A stretch of DNA of 64,000 nt from Apricaphanius iberus (taxonomy: Eukaryota; Chordata; Actinopteri; Cyprinodontiformes; Aphaniidae): positions 186,001 through 250,000 of the forward strand of contig JAPXFQ010001343.1 of NCBI GenBank assembly GCA_028564705.1, read 5' to 3'. Every line of letters starts with the position of its first letter. The first letter of the stretch is position 1. This document shows positions 34,620 through 46,784 of the stretch, piece after piece. The notes under the pieces were generated by a model. It saw only the letters and a program-made list of their open reading frames with translations. It was not told the DNA's origin and did no database searches. Made by a program: the position numbers and the translations under genes.

Positions 34620-35421
34620 TTTATTTAGGCCAAAAAGTTTTTGTTTTGGTTACATTTATTCTACCAAATGTTATTTGCTTACATAGCTTGTGGATAACTG
34701 AAAATAGCACTGTCATGACAATAATTCTTTTGAACCATATGTAGAGCACCACTGGGGAGAACTGCTGTAGAATTATGAAGGTTTTATTGAAAACAATGAA
34801 AATATGGAGATTAATGGCATGGTAACAGAGGACACTGTGCAAGGGAATGCAGAACAGCTGAACAGCAGGGGAGAAAACCAGAGGCGAGATAAAATCCTGA
34901 TGTTGATGTATTTTGTTGGTATGAGTTCAAGTGAGGCTTACTCTGTAGATGGTTGAATGAACACCAGGGAGAGAAGCCAATGATGTGGAGGCTTCCTTCT
35001 GAGTTCTTGGAGATGAGTAGATGATTGGGGTTCAGGAGGAGTGAGAAGGCAGAGCATGGAGGTGGAACATGGATCCAGAAAAACTTGAAGATTGAAGGCA
35101 GCCAGACTTGGTTTGAAGACCAGAGCTTACAAAGAAGCTGGAAAACAGGTCACGAGGAGTTTCTTTCAACAAGAAACAGAGAGTTAATTAAGCTGATCAC
35201 GAAGAACACACATGATAATGCAGTAGACACACAGAGAATTTTAGGCTTTTACTATACGGCTTTAGAACACCCTGGCACCGAAGATCTGCCAGCCAGCTCC
35301 ATAAATCTTCAGCTGGTGATGAGCCACCCCTATGCAGGTGCAGCAGGCAGGCTCTATCCTCTGCTTGATTGGAAGGTCCAAAACTCAGCCAGATTTTCTG
35401 GTGGAACTCTCCAAGACAAAG
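34620..35421. other. Intergenic, nothing recognised
   Basis: No named repeat. A 213-codon ORF starts at 35025, but it runs into the LINE-like repeat at 35422, and I do not regard it as a gene. Confidence 0.4.
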
Positions 35422-36215
35422 CAAGGCTAGACAATTTTATTTGTATAGCACACTTTCAACACAAGGCAATTCAAGGTGCTTTACAGGATTCGGTGGCGAA
35501 GAAGCCAAACGTAGCATTTTGGTTTAAAAACAACAATTTAGGAAAAGCAAGGACCGATAAAACACAAGAATCAATTAAAGAAAAGATTAAGCATTTGATT
35601 AAAAACATTTTTTTAAGCATAAAAGAAAATTTGTCAAAAATCAATATCACTCAAAAGCATCTCTAAACAGTAGAGTTTTAATTTTTGATTTGAAAGAACG
35701 ATTCAGCAGGTTTGCAGTCATCAGGAAGTTTATTCCAGGGGCATAGACGCTGAAAGCTGATTCTCCATGTTTGGTTCTAATTCTAGGGATGTTCTGTAAA
35801 CTATAGTTTGAGGATCTGAATTGTCTGCTGTGTTAGAATAATGACAGCAGGTCTTCAACATACCTTGGTGCTAAACCATTCAATGATTTATAAACTACTA
35901 TGAGTATTTTGAAGTCTCTTCTCGGAGCTACAGGGAGCCAGTGTAAGGACTTTAGAACTGGGTGGCAGCAGCAGCGTTCTGTATCAGCTGCAGCTGTCTG
36001 ATTTACTTTTTGGGTAGACCTGTGAGGATACTGTTGCAGTAATCAATCTGACTAAAGATGAATGCATGGATGACACAAGGTCCTTTTGTGAAATTAGTTC
36101 TTTAATCCTAGAAATTTTCTTCAGATGATAGAAGGCTGACCTTGTTATTGCCTTTATGTGACCTTGGAGGTTAAAGTCTGAGTCCCTTATTACACCCAGA
36201 GTAGATAATAGTCAT
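35422..36215 (+). repeat. Teleost LINE-derived dispersed repeat
   Basis: Starts attttatttgtatagcac and caaggtgctttacag, then aggaagtttattccag, aaaccattcaatgatttata, gtttactattga-like text and caatctgactaaagatgaatg, then tgtgaccttggaggttaaa. I know this series of blocks from abundant teleost L2-like repeats. 49993-50060 and 50340-50484 carry the same type of sequence. No ORF is intact. Confidence 0.5.
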
Positions 36216-37493
36216 CTGAAAACTTAATTAGCTTGACAGACCGGTGGTTGGATGTGCAGAAGTTGGTGTACAGAGAGAAGAGCAGTAAGAAATCTATAAA
36301 CAAAACAATATGGAAGCAAACAATACACTATCTGTAAAAAGGAGGGAAACCTTCTGTAGTGAGATAAGGATTCCTAATACACATTAAACTCTATGTGAAT
36401 TGGAGTTCAGCTGCTCAATATGAATCGTATGAAAAGCAAAATTCTGGTTGGACCGCAATAGAGCACTTCATGAAGCAAAAACAATGACGAAAGCTTTCCT
36501 TAACTTTTTGACATTTGTTTGAGTGGGAAATAGATTTTGTTCTAAGAACTGCAACCTTATCTGGATCTGAGAGCAAAAAGAAATGCATCTGGTTTGAGCA
36601 TTCAATCCTGACATAAGGTGTTGTGATAAACTGCATGGTTGTAAATGTAATCCGATCGGAGACATCTGTTGTGTTTACAGGGTACAACAGGACAAATGAG
36701 GGAAAGAAGAGCAAAATCTCTGCTGCTGAATGAGCTTTGTTAACTGCTGACCGCAAGATTAAATCAACGTGCTGCAGTGAGAGCCAAGAGAGCTCGCCAC
36801 TCTGTCAGCATGGCTAAAGTGTTTGACAGATGCCCTAATGACGATACCCACCACATTACTGCTCACCGGCCGTGATGACAGTTCGAATCAGCTCTGCGAT
36901 AAGTCTCACAGGTAAATATATTGTTTTGTAAAAACATTATATAACTTTATTTAAAAATAGTTGGAATGACATAAGAAAGCAGAGAGGGATGCGGTAATTT
37001 CCTTCTTAGATCAGTGGCTTGGGACTGATTGCTGGTAGATGATAGAGAGAAACTTTAAGAAAGAAAACCAGTCACAATGATGATTCAGCGACGAGTTAAA
37101 GCCGAGCAGGAGGTGTGTGGCCGCAGAGCTGAAAGCGACAAAACCAACAGGGAGGAGACTTCAAAATGAAAATAGAGAGAAAGGGCCTGGATTTGTTTCC
37201 AGCTGAGGACATAAGATGAAAAAAAAATGCAACTGGTTGTGTGAGAATAAATATTCTAAAACAGCAGAGGCGCTGTAATATAACAAAAAAACACTTGCAG
37301 GCTGCTGAGACACCAACAGGATAACTTTACACTAAGGTCTTAGCTGAATCATTTCCCTCTGCTGATCTCTGATTGTCCCCCAGGGTCACAGAGGGAAACC
37401 TGTTTCAGAGTTATAGGAAAACCCTTTGGACTGCTTTGGAGTCCTTATGAAGTAAAAACCTGCGAAAACATCAGCACATTAATGAAAAAGATT
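36216..37493. other. Intergenic, nothing recognised
   Basis: Short ORFs only (for example 36415-36756 on the minus strand), without domains. Confidence 0.4.
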
Positions 37494-38420
37494 TAAGAAT
37501 CAAAGTCTTTATTGTCATTGCAGAGATAGGTATGCGACAAAATTGTTTGTAGCACTCAAAGGATGCACGTAAAAACAGATACAAATATATACAATATAAT
37601 ATATAAATAACAAACATCAGTCGCAGTTAGCTGACTATGGGGCTTATTTGTGTCAGAGATGGGAATTTAATGTTCTATGGCCCATGAGAAGAAGATGTTT
37701 TTTAATCTGCTTGTCCTGCTGCTCAGACTCCTGTTTTACCTCCCTGAAGGCAGCAGGTTGAACAGGTGGTGACCTGGATGTTGGTGTTATGCCATTATGT
37801 TTGCTGCTCTGATCATGCGATGGTGTCTAGGGTGGACAGAGCGCAGCCGATTGTCTTTTCACCTGATTTAATCACCTTCTACAGTCTCTTCTTGTCAGCA
37901 GCAGTCTAGCCCATGTATGTCAGCAGCAGTCTAGCCCATGTACCGCACAGTGATGGAGAAAGCCAGCACACTCTCAATTGTGGTGTGATAGTAGGAGACC
38001 AGCAGCCTCTCCTCCAATCTGTTTCTCCTGAGGAATCTCAGGAAGTGGAGACTCTGCTTGGCTTTCTTGACCACTTTGTTGGTGTTGGTTGTCCATTTGA
38101 GGTCCTTAGAGATGTAGGTTCTGAGGAATTTGAATGAGGAAGCCCTCTCCAGGCAGGTGAGAGGGAGAGAGGGAATCTTTGATGTTATATGTTATGAGCT
38201 TTTCAAAGCATTTCATAACCACTGGAGTTAGTGCAATGGGTCTAAAATCACTGAGGTTATTGGTGTTTGATTTTTTTAGAGCTAGGGAGGATGATGGCTG
38301 ACTTGAGGTATGGAGGGGCAGTACAGTGTAGCAGGGAGATGTTACAGATCTGTGTGAAGATAGCAGAGAGCTGGTTGGTGCAGGTTTTGAGCACTTTACC
38401 ACACACTCACACAAAAATCA
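37494..38420 (-). pseudogene. Rex1/CR1-like LINE relic with RT fragment
   Basis: On the minus strand, 38414-38106 encodes SNTNNLSDFRPIALTPVVMK followed by CFEKLI, the classic N-terminal finger block of non-LTR reverse transcriptases. Downstream on that strand comes a long 3' region ending in gcaatgacaataaagactttg at about 37494, a tail style known from Rex1-like elements. The palm (YADD) is missing, so there is an internal deletion. A 25-base tandem duplication sits at 37894-37943. Confidence 0.7.
37894..37943 (+). repeat. 25-base tandem duplication
   Basis: gtcagcagcagtctagccca plus five bases, twice in a row, with one difference at the last base. A small slippage duplication within the LINE relic. 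Confidence 0.9.
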
Positions 38421-38739
38421 AACCTGAAATTACTTTAAAATGTTTTATAACTGTTAAAATACTTGGTTTCTTAGTATGCAAATATGGACTCACATACTAA
38501 GTAACCAAGTATCTCAACACTTACTCAAAGCAATTATGTGGAACCACTTCTCATAACATTTTTTAGTAAATCTGAGGTTTTCTTTCTTTGAGTGTAAAGA
38601 GTGAGTTGAGTTTGCATTCTGTGGGTTTTTATGTGGGACTGTGCTTCCACAAACCTGGCAAAGAAGAGGTTTAACTCCTCTACCAGTGGTGTATTTGCTC
38701 CCTAACCAATTTTATTATTTTTTCTCCCTTTGTTTCAGA

Positions 38740-39190
38740 ATATCAAACAAATTGTAATAACAAAGAATGTGGTTCTAAGAAGATTATTTTATATATTCAT
38801 CATCCAAACCAACCTGGTATTGTGTGAAAATATAAATACCACCCTTTCATCAATGAACAAATACATTACCAAACAATATCATAGATATCTATCAGTCTGT
38901 TTGAGGTTACAAAGCCATTTCTAAGACCTGTTGACCCCAGTGAACCACTTTGAGAAGAAGTACCGTATCCCAAAATGGAGAAAAAATGGAAAATTGATGA
39001 ACCTTCATAAGAGTGGGTGAACTACCAAAAGTATTCTTACTTCCGAGAGCACGTTGGCGACCCAACCAAAAGGTCACAAAAAGCCCAGAACAACATCTAA
39101 ATCACTAAAGACCTCACTTTCCTCAGTTAAGGTCCAGGTTCATCATTCAATAATAAATATGAGACAGAGAAAAAAGGGCATCCAGATGAG
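38740..39190 (+). pseudogene. Tc1-like transposase N-terminal relic
   Basis: Blocks such as gaggttacaaagccatttct, cccagtgaacca, caaaatggagaaaaaatgg, aaaaggtcacaaaaagccca and cctcactttcctcagttaagg follow the order of the N-terminal DNA-binding region of teleost Tc1-like transposons. The frame is broken by many changes. The catalytic part is absent. Confidence 0.6.
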
Positions 39191-40146
39191 AATTTTAAGT
39201 TCCAAAGAAGGTCATGAGTTCAAGAGTTTTCAGAAAATATTAAGCTGGTATATAATTGAACCATGTTCCATGACAACCATGAATTCTACTCTTGACAGGT
39301 AAATCCTGAAAAAAAATGTCCTGCCATTATCTTGGACTGAATGAAAAGATTGTAAACAAAGTTACTAAGAAACATTACTATTGTCTTGTTAAGCACACAC
39401 ACTGCTTTTTCTCTGAAGACGTGACGTCTTGTCAACTGCTGCCCTGTCCTTTCATAATAAATGTTCATTTCAAGGGTAACATGAATAATTATATATATTT
39501 GTTAAGTGTTGTAGCACTTTTGATGGCTTAAAACTGATTTGTAGGGCATCTCTAAACTAAAACTGGACTAAATACTGGAAGCAGAGGGATGCTGCTTCAG
39601 TATCAGGAAATGTGATATTTGTTCCTTTTTTTTCACATTATTCCTTAATGTTCAAACAAAACTCAGCAGCACCAGAAAAAGTCTACAATAAACCAAGCTA
39701 ATAATTATTCTTTACAGATGGTGATAAAAATAAAAAAAATCACAAGCCATCCATACACATCACTGTGCTGGCAACACAGGTCAAATTCTCCCAAAAACAG
39801 CATTTTCCATAAATGGTAAGGAGGATGGTTTTTAATATCTAATAAAAAACGAGACTAAGAAAGTGTTTTTGATGGCGTTATTTTTTTGGAATCTTGTACA
39901 AATTTTAGACATATGCTCACTTGATTTGGTTTCTGTGTAATCACTTTGTTTTGTGGTTGAAAGAATGGCTGGAAAAATGCCTTTATGTCCAAACACTCGT
40001 GTTGTGTAGGAGAACAATGTTCCAAAGTTCACCAACAACATGTCCACCTGTAAATGGCTGAAAAATTTAAAAAAGAATTTAAAGTTCTGAAGTGGCCCAG
40101 TTAAAGTCTATAAAACCAATTACAATTCTGTGGCCCGTCCTTAAAC
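39191..40146. other. Intergenic, nothing recognised
   Basis: AT-rich sequence, short ORFs, no repeat that I can name. Confidence 0.4.
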
Positions 40147-40362
40147 CAGTCGTGTCCAAAGTCAGTCCCCAAAAGATGAAATGCTAAATATTGTAGTTAT
40201 TTCCTTGATTTAAGACACTGGATTGAATAATGGCTTATTAGCAGGTCTCTGCAGAGGTTTGCCATGGTGAGTTAGTTAAACCAATAGAATCAGCTGAGTT
40301 GGAACAGAAACACATCTGGCAGGACACGAGCCCTTTAGGACTGAAGTTGGACAATCATGCCG
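40147..40362 (+). mobile_element. hAT-type MITE
   Basis: Left edge cgtgtccaaagtcagtcccc, right edge aggactgaagttggacaatc: imperfect inverted ends (gtccaaagtcagtcc against ggactgaagttggac). Internal blocks (ctctgcagaggtt, ggcaggacac) match a very common teleost MITE. About 215 bases, no coding. Confidence 0.6.
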
Positions 40363-40559
40363 TAAACTGTCCACTTATGCATGAAAAACTTTTGATGTGG
40401 TAAAATTATGAACATCTATAGCAAAGTGTGAACCAAATGTTGCTGCCTAAGTCGTGTCAACTAGCATAGAGGATTGAGGGGATGATCACTTTATCATGTA
40501 TACTCTGGTTACTTTGGACAGCGTTTATAATTTTAAAACTGATAACTGGTATCTGTTTA

Positions 40560-42601
40560 CTCAGGTCATCTTGTTTGATGATCAGACAAACAAAGAGCAG
40601 ATAACAGAAAAAAACTTTTTGAGGGAACAAATACTTCTCAAAAGTTTTACAAAGTTTAAAAATCCTCAATTTTACTTGGAGGTGCTTGATGCTGTCAGCA
40701 AATTTTTCAATCATCCTGTTCGGCAAGTTAAAATATTCCTAAAGTTCCCCAGTGGGAAAAAGCCTTTTCTCTACTTTTTCCAAAAAGTCAAGAACTCCCC
40801 TTTCGAATGTTTTATGGTTTTTACCACTCTCTGCACTGTTGTCACAAAGAAAGAAAGCCAGAGGGATGCAGACACTGCAGAAATCCCCTACCTCTAACAG
40901 GCATCTCAAAAACTTAAACTTGGAAATCCTTTTTCTGTATTGTCTTGAATGGGCAAACCTTTAGGACTTCTCTTCCTTATTCCGCCGAAATGAAACTCAC
41001 ACAGATTTTTACACAGAGGTAACTTAAATGTTCTTAGAATCATCCATTCAAAATACCATTTGGTATGTGTGGGTTAAATAGAGTGGAAAAATCTGTGTGA
41101 GGTTTCATTTCGGCGGAATAAGGAAGATAAGTCCTAAAGGTTCCATTCAGACAATACAGAAAAAGGATTTCCAAGTTTTAAGTTTTAGAGATGCTGTTAG
41201 AGGTAGGGAATTCTGCAGTGTCTGCATCCCTCTGGCTTCTTTCTTGTGACAGACAGTGCAGAGAGTGGTAAAAACCATGAAAACAAACATTCGAAAGTGA
41301 GTCTTGACTTTTGAGAAAAAGCCTCTTTTCTCTACTTTTTCCAAAAGTCTTGAACTCCCCTTCGAATGTTGTTAGGGTTTTTACCACTCTCTGCACTGTT
41401 GTCACAAAGAAAGAAAGCCAGAGGGATGCAGACACTGCAGAAATTTTCCCTACCTCTAACAGGCATCTCAAAAACTTAAACTTGAATTCCTTTTCTGTAT
41501 TGTCTTGAATGGAACCTTTAGGACTTATCTTCCTTATTCCGCCGAAATGAAACTGCACACAGATTTTTTCCACTCTATTTAACCCACACATACCAAATGG
41601 TATTTTGAATGGATGATTCTAAGAACATTTAAGTTACCTCTGTGTAAAAATCTGTGTGAGTTTCATTTCGGCGGAATAAGGAAGAGAAGTCCTAAAGGTT
41701 TGCCCATTCAAGACAATACAGAAAAAGGATTTCCAAGTTTAAGTTTTTGAGATGCCTGTTAGAGGTAGGGGATTTCTGCAGTGTCTGCATCCCTCTGGCT
41801 TTCTTTCTTTGTGACAACAGTGCAGAGAGTGGTAAAAACCATAAAACATTCGAAAGGGGAGTTCTTGACTTTTTGGAAAAAGTAGAGAAAAGGCTTTTTC
41901 CCACTGGGGAACTTTAGGAATATTTTAACTTGCCGAACAGGATGATTGAAAAATTTGCTGACAGCATCAAGCACCTCCAAGTAAAATTGAGGATTTTTAA
42001 ACTTTGTAAAACTTTTGAGAAGTATTTGTTCCCTCAAAAAGTTTTTTTCTGTTATCTGCTCTTTGTGAACGTCAGGTCATCTTGTTTGATGATCAGACAA
42101 ACAAAGAGCAGATAACAGAAAAAAACTTTTTGAGGGAACAAATACTTCTCAAAAGTTTTACAAAGTATAAAAATCCTCAATTTTACTTGCAGGTGCTTGA
42201 TGCTGTCAGCAAATTTTTCAATCATCCTGTTCGGCAAGTTAAAATATTCCTAAAGTTCCCCAGTGGGAAAAAGCCTTTTCTCTACTTTTTCCAAAAAGTC
42301 AAGAACTCCCCTTTCGAATGTTTTATGGTTTTTACCACTCTCTGCACTGTTGTCACAAAGAAAGAAAGCCAGAGGGATGCAGACACTGCAGAAATCCCCT
42401 ACCTCTAACAGGCATCTCAAAAACTTAAACTTGGAAATCCTTTTTCTGTATTGTCTTGAATGGGCAAACCTTTAGGACTTCTCTTCCTTATTCCGCCGAA
42501 ATGAAACTCACACAGATTTTTACACAGAGGTAACTTAAATGTTCTTAGAATCATCCATTCAAAATACCATTTGGTATGTGTGGGTTAAATAGAGTGGAAA
42601 A
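40560..42601. repeat. Five-segment palindrome (+ - + - +)
   Basis: One unit of about 530 bases appears five times in alternating orientation: R1 + (40560-41086, full), R2 - (41087-41320, partial), R3 + (41321-41568, partial), R4 - (41569-42070, full), R5 + (42072-42601, full). R1, R4 and R5 are nearly identical. R2 and R3 are indel-rich and share variants (aatggaacctttagg against aatgggcaaacctttagg). The junction R1/R2 is the reverse complement of R3/R4, so R1R2 and R3R4 form a perfect-order palindrome centred near 41320, and R4R5 a second one centred near 42071. Open frames of 70-137 residues repeat with it; no domain is recognised. It could be a foldback amplification or an unsplit long-read artefact. 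Confidence 0.93.
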
Positions 42602-43504
42602 ACCAATCTGGGCAGAAATCTCTGAAACTAATCAAGAAAAAAGATTGATAAAAAAAAAGCTGTTTATCTCAGTTAAAACGTCCCTTCTTAAAACGTCCCT
42701 TCTTCTAATTATCTTCAACAATAGTATGTGTAGGTAAAGCCCAGGTAAAGAAAAGCATTTATGACACAGCTCTTTGGAAGTTATTTCAATATAGAGAACA
42801 ACTGTCACTGTCACACTTTGTTAAAATAAAAAATAAACTAATCTTATGTTTATGTCAAAAGAAGGCTCTCGTGATTTTAGAATGCATTGTCAATTTAACA
42901 AACTACACGCTTTTCCACCACCAGAACTTCAGGGTAATTTAACCGGATCTTCTTCTAATGAAGTAATCTGTTGTTCTTCTCAGCCGCCATATTTCCATAC
43001 AAAATTGGCTCTTTAAAGAAACAAAGGCATCCGCATATCACAACTATTTCAGCAGCAAATGGCATCAGTGATCATTCACCCAGAGCAGCAGAAATAACAA
43101 GAGAACGACTTGGAAGAAGCATGGCTTGTTGCTACATTTCTGTTTGCTGTTTTAAATTGCTGAGCAACTTAATCGGGCAATTCTGAGTACATATCTCCAT
43201 ACAGGAATTCCATTGGTTCCTAAAATGGTCCTGAAATGATCCTGTCAGCCCAGCCTGATGAAGTGGAGACACAAGCATATCTGGAAAGTCTGGTCAAATT
43301 ACCCTTAAATTCGGATAGTGGAAACGTGCCTCTTGTCATAGACTCAGATCAGAGCTTTGTGATGGTCCTACCACAGTTTTCAACTACATTGGTGGTAAGG
43401 TGTATGGAGATATTGCTCTAATATGTCCGCACAATGTTGCTTTAATATAACCATATAATGTTCCTTCCTGACAATGACATCTGTTGTTTTTTTTGTGTGT
43501 TTTT
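42602..43504. other. Intergenic, nothing recognised
   Basis: No repeat I can name. A small tandem (aaacgtcccttctt, twice) lies near 42677-42704. Confidence 0.4.
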
Positions 43505-43813
43505 TTTAATGTGTCTTGTCTGGCAGTGTGATACTCAGAATTGCTGAGTACCAAGAACACATCCAACAGATATACAGATATTATAGATTTTGCTATAGTG
43601 CTCCACTTGATATATATGTGTGAAAAATCTTTAATAAAGATTGCTGTGGGTTTAATTTCTTGAAGTTATGGACATGGAAATGGAAAAAACAAGAGAGAAG
43701 AGATAAAGAAGAGAGACAGGAAAGGAAGAAGTGTAAATTGATACAAAAGAGGAAGGGGAACAAGGAGAACACAAAAAAACATCCCCGTCCACCACATACA
43801 CTGCACTGCAGAG
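43505..43813 (+). repeat. Dispersed repeat A, copy 2, left part
   Basis: Homologous to 11041-11290: gtctggcagtgtgatactcag, acaagagagaagag, gggaacaaggagaacaca. It ends at the hAT target duplication ctgcagag (43806-43813). The rest of the copy continues at 45095. Confidence 0.75.
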
Positions 43814-45094
43814 TAGGGATGGGTATCGTTTGGGTTTTATCCAATACCGGTGCCAAACCGGTACGTTGAAACGGTGCCGGTGCTTAAACGGTGGTTGAAC
43901 TGGTGCTTGAAATGGTGCCTAAAGAATGTAAAACATACAAACATGGTCCAAATACCCTCTTATTTTTTTCTTTTTTTTAGTAGGTCTGTCAAATAATATT
44001 ACAAATCTTTAATCTAATTAATCACAGTAGCTGTGAATCAATCACCATTGCTAAATATGAACCCAAAAAAATACTAACTAGAACTTTCTGTGTAAATAAA
44101 GGGCCAAATCTAGATGCAGTTGCTCTTAAAAAAATAAAGGAGTCACATTCACAATTTATTTGTGGTCCCATATGAATAATAACAAATAGAGGCAGAACTA
44201 AGCCAAGTATATAAATAAACATAACATTTGGATGTCAGTAATCTGGGATAAATATCACATAAATAAAATGTAATATAGACTTAGTAATCAAATAACACAA
44301 TTGATCATTTTCCAAAATTAAACAGCAGATTCTTCAGTTCAACACAACAGGAAATAAATGCTCTTATTGTGAAGATGGACACAGCTGTTTCCGCTAATAT
44401 TTTAGCACTAACTTAAGTCCGAAAACATCACCTTAACTGAATTTCGTTTTTCAACGCAGCGGTATCTCACTATGAAATGTACCGAAACTATACAGTGAGC
44501 CAACATGCATAAATATAATTAAATACGAAGCATTTAAACTTTAAGCACCGCACAGCCCAAAACTCTGACTGCACTGCACACACAGCAAACACTGAAACAC
44601 ACACACCGGAGCTGATATCCGAAGCTGACGGATAATTTCCACAGACAACTTATAAACTTATATCATGACAAAGCAAATACGCCAATAATAATATACTTCC
44701 ATGTCATTTAGGAACACAAACACATATCCGCAACAATCCGTAGTTTGGCTGGTTAGGAGGGAGAGCTGATGTGGTGCGGGCTGAATTATAAACAGGGCGC
44801 TGTTCTTTGTATGCGTTCAATGTGTAAAACAAACACACAAACACACACAAATAAAGTTAAATCTAGGAATTAATCCACCCGCGTCGGTACGTTAATTTCC
44901 ACAGCCCTTATTTTTAGCAGTTTTTTTGCACAGAGATAGCCATGTTTACCTTATTGCTCTTGACTGATGGCACGTGTTTGACATCTCAGGGGGGAAAAAG
45001 GACCGAAATAAGGCACCGAAATGTGCGTTGCTTTTCGGTCTGGTTACTACCGTTCATTTCGGAACCGGTGCCGTAATGGCACCTGACATCCCTA
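43814..45094 (+). mobile_element. Non-autonomous hAT-type transposon, copy 1 (1.28 kb)
   Basis: Terminal inverted repeats tagggatgggt at the left and acatcccta at the right, with accggtgcc blocks just inside both ends. An 8-base target duplication, ctgcagag, flanks it at 43806-43813 and 45095-45102, the length expected for hAT elements. Repeat A at 11.28 kb shows the site without the insertion. No transposase ORF is present, so it must have been mobilised in trans. Confidence 0.85.
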
Positions 45095-45165
45095 CTGCAG
45101 AGAGGTGGAAAACAGAACAACCAATAAAACGGAGCAACATTAACAAAACAAATAATATGAACTAA
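45095..45165 (+). repeat. Dispersed repeat A, copy 2, right part
   Basis: Begins with the duplicated ctgcagag and continues aggtgg, then caataaaacggagcaacatt and aacaaaaca, matching 11284-11350. Confidence 0.75.
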
Positions 45166-45494
45166 GAACTACACATTTACAACAAAAAAAAACGTCCATA
45201 TAAATACAATAACGTCACTGAATAGCACTTGACTACAATTACCTATTGATGATAACCTCAACCCCAGAATATATCTGTAGATACCGATGTCCTACCAGAT
45301 ACTATGTGCGTGTGTGAGCATGCTAGTGCATATAAGGTTTCACCATACGAGTGTTTGATAGCTGGTGTGAGGAGCCGTCAATCCATCCTATAGGAATCGA
45401 CGCAGACATGAAGGAGGTCGGGGATACAGACGTCCATAGGGCCCCAGAGCCTAGGACCCCCACACAGACTAATGCAGGGCTGACTGCACCCCCT
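45166..45494. other. Spacer between the two hAT copies
   Basis: Contains gggccccagagcctaggacc and catataaggtttcaccat. It looks repetitive but I cannot name a family. No ORF. Confidence 0.35.
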
Positions 45495-46314
45495 AAAAAA
45501 GACTAATATAGACTTAGTAATCAAATGTCACAATTTACCATTTTCCAAAAGTAAACACAGTAGATTCTCAAGTTCATCAGAACAGGAAATAAATGTTCTT
45601 ATTGTGCAGATATACACAGCGACTTCTGCTAATAGTTAATTTAAGTCAGAAAACATCACTTTCACAAAATAATTTCGTATTTTTAATGCAGCGGTATCTC
45701 ACTATGAAATGTACTGAAGCTATACAGTGAGCCAACATGCATAAATTAACATAAATATAGAGCATTTGAACTCTGTATTGAACACAACGTAAACTCTGCA
45801 CCGCACACACCTTAGCTGACGTCCGAAGCAGACGTTATTCCATAGACAACATATGAACTTATCATATCACCACAAAGCCAATACGCCAATAATAATGTAC
45901 TCACATGTCATGTAGGATCACAAACACATGCTGCTGCACAACAATCCGCAGTCTAGCTGGTTAGGAAGGAGAGCTGATGTGTTGGGGGCTGAATTAAAAA
46001 CAGGGCAGTGTTGTAGCCTATGCGTTAATTGCATTCAAAAAATAGTTAATTCTCTGACTTAATCGACCCGTGTTAGGGCATTAATTTCAACAGCCCTAAC
46101 TTTTAGCAGGTTTTTTTGCACAAAGATAGCCATGTTTACCTTTTCTGGTGACATAGGGAATGACTCTTGGCTGATGGCATGCCCAGAATCCACAGTACTT
46201 GACATCTCCGGGGGGAAAAAGAACCGAAATAAAGCACAGAAAAATGCGCTGCTTTTCGGTTTGGTTACTGCCGTTTACGTCAGAACCGGTGCCGGATATC
46301 GGTACCCATCCCTA
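45495..46314 (+). mobile_element. hAT-type transposon, copy 2 (left end lost)
   Basis: Homologous to about 44270-45094: atagacttagtaatcaaat, gaaataaatg-tcttattgtg, gcggtatctcactatgaaatg, gtgagccaacatgcataa, aagatagccatgtttacctt. The right end ggtacccatcccta is typical of this family. The left terminal repeat is missing. Same orientation as copy 1. Confidence 0.8.
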
Positions 46315-46784
46315 TAAAGGAGGGGTTCTACAGGTGGTGACCACAGACTACTTCTCAGTTCTTATGCTTTCTGGCTGATCTGTGGGTCACTTTTTTTTTT
46401 AATCACATTTTATTGACATTTTTGGTTATTTGTGCAAAAAATGTACAAAAAAATGAGACAAACAAATAAACACAGGTTGGTCCAGGCTAAGACAATTAGT
46501 AATAAAAAAAAAAAAGGAAAACATTCTGTAAGTAAATAAATATGGCACAAGCATCCACATACTCAGATCAACTACATAGTCCACGTAGGGATATAGAAGA
46601 GGTAAACCACGCATATAGATTACACAGTCATGTTATGAGTCTGCCATTCCCCTGAGCCTGAGCCCCTTTGAACTGTGGCGGCCAGAACACTGGGTAGATA
46701 TTCTAATAAAGGTTGCCACAACTCCCCAAAGATGTCTTCATTGCCCTTTAACCTGGCACTCCGCGATCACTTGGTCACTTTTGA
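46315..46784 (-). repeat. Possible L1-like LINE 3' region
   Basis: Contains catttttggttatttgtgca and poly-A/poly-T runs, like the 3' UTR of teleost L1 elements read on the minus strand. No ORF, and the ends are not fixed. Confidence 0.3.

Noticed and set aside
35025..35666. 213-codon ORF on the plus strand
   Set aside because: Its second half is the L2-like repeat starting at 35422 (tatttgtatagcac), and it shows no domain or codon pattern of a gene.
40496..42408. Several 70-137-codon ORFs with repeated peptides on both strands
   Set aside because: They are the same 530-base unit read again in each arm of the palindrome. The peptide matches no family I know, and the copies R2 and R3 break the frame.
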